This document shows, piece by piece, positions 53,737 through 54,454 of a stretch of DNA of 54,454 nt; position 1 is the first letter of the stretch; each line of letters opens with the position of its first letter. Where the stretch lies: positions 1 to 54,454 of IMG/VR virus record IMGVR_UViG_3300036668_000246. One strand, 5' to 3'. Made by a program: the position numbers and the translations under genes. The notes below the pieces were generated by a model, which saw nothing but the letters and a program-made list of their open reading frames with translations, ran no database searches and was not told the origin of the DNA. This DNA is from a virus.

Positions 53737-54454
53737 TCACTTAGGTCGGTAGAGCATCTCTTCAGTGTATGCGCCTTCACCGGAGGATGGGTCAGTTAGG
53801 AGGTCCTTGGCCTTAACTTTTATAGAGATTACCTTGCCACCTCCAGAGTAGTCTTTTGCAAGTTGGGGCAGCGTAGTTACCCAATCGCCCGAAACAATTG
53901 AGTCGGCATCTGTGGGGACTCCTCTGTAGATTGTGATCTCTTCTTCAGGGTCAAAGCCTAAGTCAGTTAGAGGCGTGTCTTCAGCGGCATTGGACGAACT
54001 GTCAGAAGTTCTTTGTCCTGGGTCGTACTCGTTAAAAATGCCTGTCTTTGTCTCTTTAGGCTTGTAGTCCCTGCTCTTGTGAGTCATAAAAGGCTCCCCG
54101 CTCAACTCTTGTAGCGTTGAAAGCATTTTCATGGTGTTATCAAAACGATCATTTTTATAAGTCGCGTTCTCTCCTACCGTTTCCGATGAGAATATTTTAG
54201 CCGCGTCCAGCCCAATCTTACCGTTATCCAACTCAACAAATAAACTTTTTATATTTGCAAAACTAAGAGTGTTGCCGGAGTTTTTATAGTCTTCGTATGA
54301 CCCGTCCCCGTGGAGTTGCTCGAACTTGGATTTAATTGCTGATGCCTCGAGGCCATACTTATCCAAGAAGTCTGTAAGCGTTTCACCCAGCGGTTCCACC
54401 TCATGGAAATCAAAGGCTCCAGCAACGCTAAAGTGACGATAAGGAGTTCCGCCC
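53737..54454 (-). CDS. ADP-ribosyltransferase-like protein (5'-partial)
   Basis: Frame open to the right edge, so the start at GTG 54399 (220 aa) is probably internal to a longer protein. The last ~70 residues look like an ADP-ribosyltransferase toxin fold: EITIYRGVP (Arg), GDWVTTLPQLAKDY (a Thr-Thr in place of Ser-Thr-Ser), and GAYTEEMLYRP with the Glu-x-Glu region (TEE). The segment before is charged and linker-like. Phages often place such domains at the end of MuF-type or internal proteins. Ends 20 bases before TerL. Activity is not proven; the match is from motifs only. Confidence 0.55.
   Translation of the reverse strand, partial: GGTPYRHFSVAGAFDFHEVEPLGETLTDFLDKYGLEASAIKSKFEQLHGDGSYEDYKNSGNTLSFANIKSLFVELDNGKIGLDAAKIFSSETVGENATYKNDRFDNTMKMLSTLQELSGEPFMTHKSRDYKPKETKTGIFNEYDPGQRTSDSSSNAAEDTPLTDLGFDPEEEITIYRGVPTDADSIVSGDWVTTLPQLAKDYSGGGKVISIKVKAKDLLTDPSSGEGAYTEEMLYRPK

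Overview
The window is part of a double-stranded DNA phage genome with a long-tailed (siphovirus-like) plan: large terminase, portal, HK97-type capsid, tail tube, frameshifted tail-assembly chaperone, tape measure, Dit and hub proteins. The host is almost certainly an actinobacterium. A WhiB-type iron-sulfur regulator is present, a family restricted to Actinobacteria and their phages, and the capsid protease, MCP and tail-hub types are those of actinophages. Base composition looks moderate (mid-40s % GC by eye). Together with the cupredoxin/collagen fibre, this would fit a low-GC aquatic actinobacterium; that last step is inference. No integrase, repressor, endolysin, tRNA or CRISPR was found. 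Genes run off both edges.

Layout: (1) 1-3606, plus strand: a collagen-like fibre carrying a copper-type cupredoxin domain, then an Ig/InlB-repeat virion protein. (2) 3599-3961, minus: a small membrane/coiled-coil protein, then a divergent promoter region. (3) 4129-10494, plus: an early operon with a leader peptide, a primase-polymerase/SF3 helicase, two GT-A glycosyltransferases, a 30-residue zinc-binding peptide, a small DNA-binding-like protein and a metallophosphoesterase. (4) 54454 down to 10491, minus: one long block. It starts with an ART-like protein at the right edge and TerL with two inteins. It continues through portal, Dps-like protein, virion accessory proteins, capsid protease, MCP, tail tube, connectors, tail-assembly chaperone, tape measure and tail tip. 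It then passes into replication and recombination genes (family A polymerase, RuvC-like resolvase, SNF2 helicase, Cas4/RecB-like nuclease, Sak4-like ATPase, SSB-like protein), a GT-B glycosyltransferase, small unknown genes and WhiB. Neighbouring genes very often overlap as TAATG, TGATG or ATGA, so translational coupling is widespread.

Most interesting: (a) a complete -1 programmed-frameshift signal at the end of the 958-codon gene 43523-46399. It has heptamer C CCA AAA directly before UAA, a 4-5 nt spacer and a GC-rich hairpin. It would fuse the 958-residue virion-region protein to a 467-residue extension bearing an HELAH zinc-metallopeptidase motif; that frame has no ATG, GTG or TTG for its first 106 codons. 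(b) A second signal of the same design (C CCA AAT, 5 nt, stem) in the tail-assembly chaperone. (c) Two related inteins in TerL, both with the Trp-Cys-Thr signature of class 3 inteins and LAGLIDADG endonuclease motifs, one next to the Walker B acidic residues. (d) A Dps-like ferritin gene between portal and capsid genes. (e) An 11-mer, TAGGGTAAAAT, found upstream of three minus-strand units.

Working model: early plus-strand genes start replication, and WhiB and the TAGGGTAAAAT elements may time transcription of the minus-strand block. Among the virion-region proteins are possible effectors (metallopeptidase by frameshift, ART-like domain, Dps) that could be packaged or delivered with the genome. 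Packaging, delivery and timing are inference.
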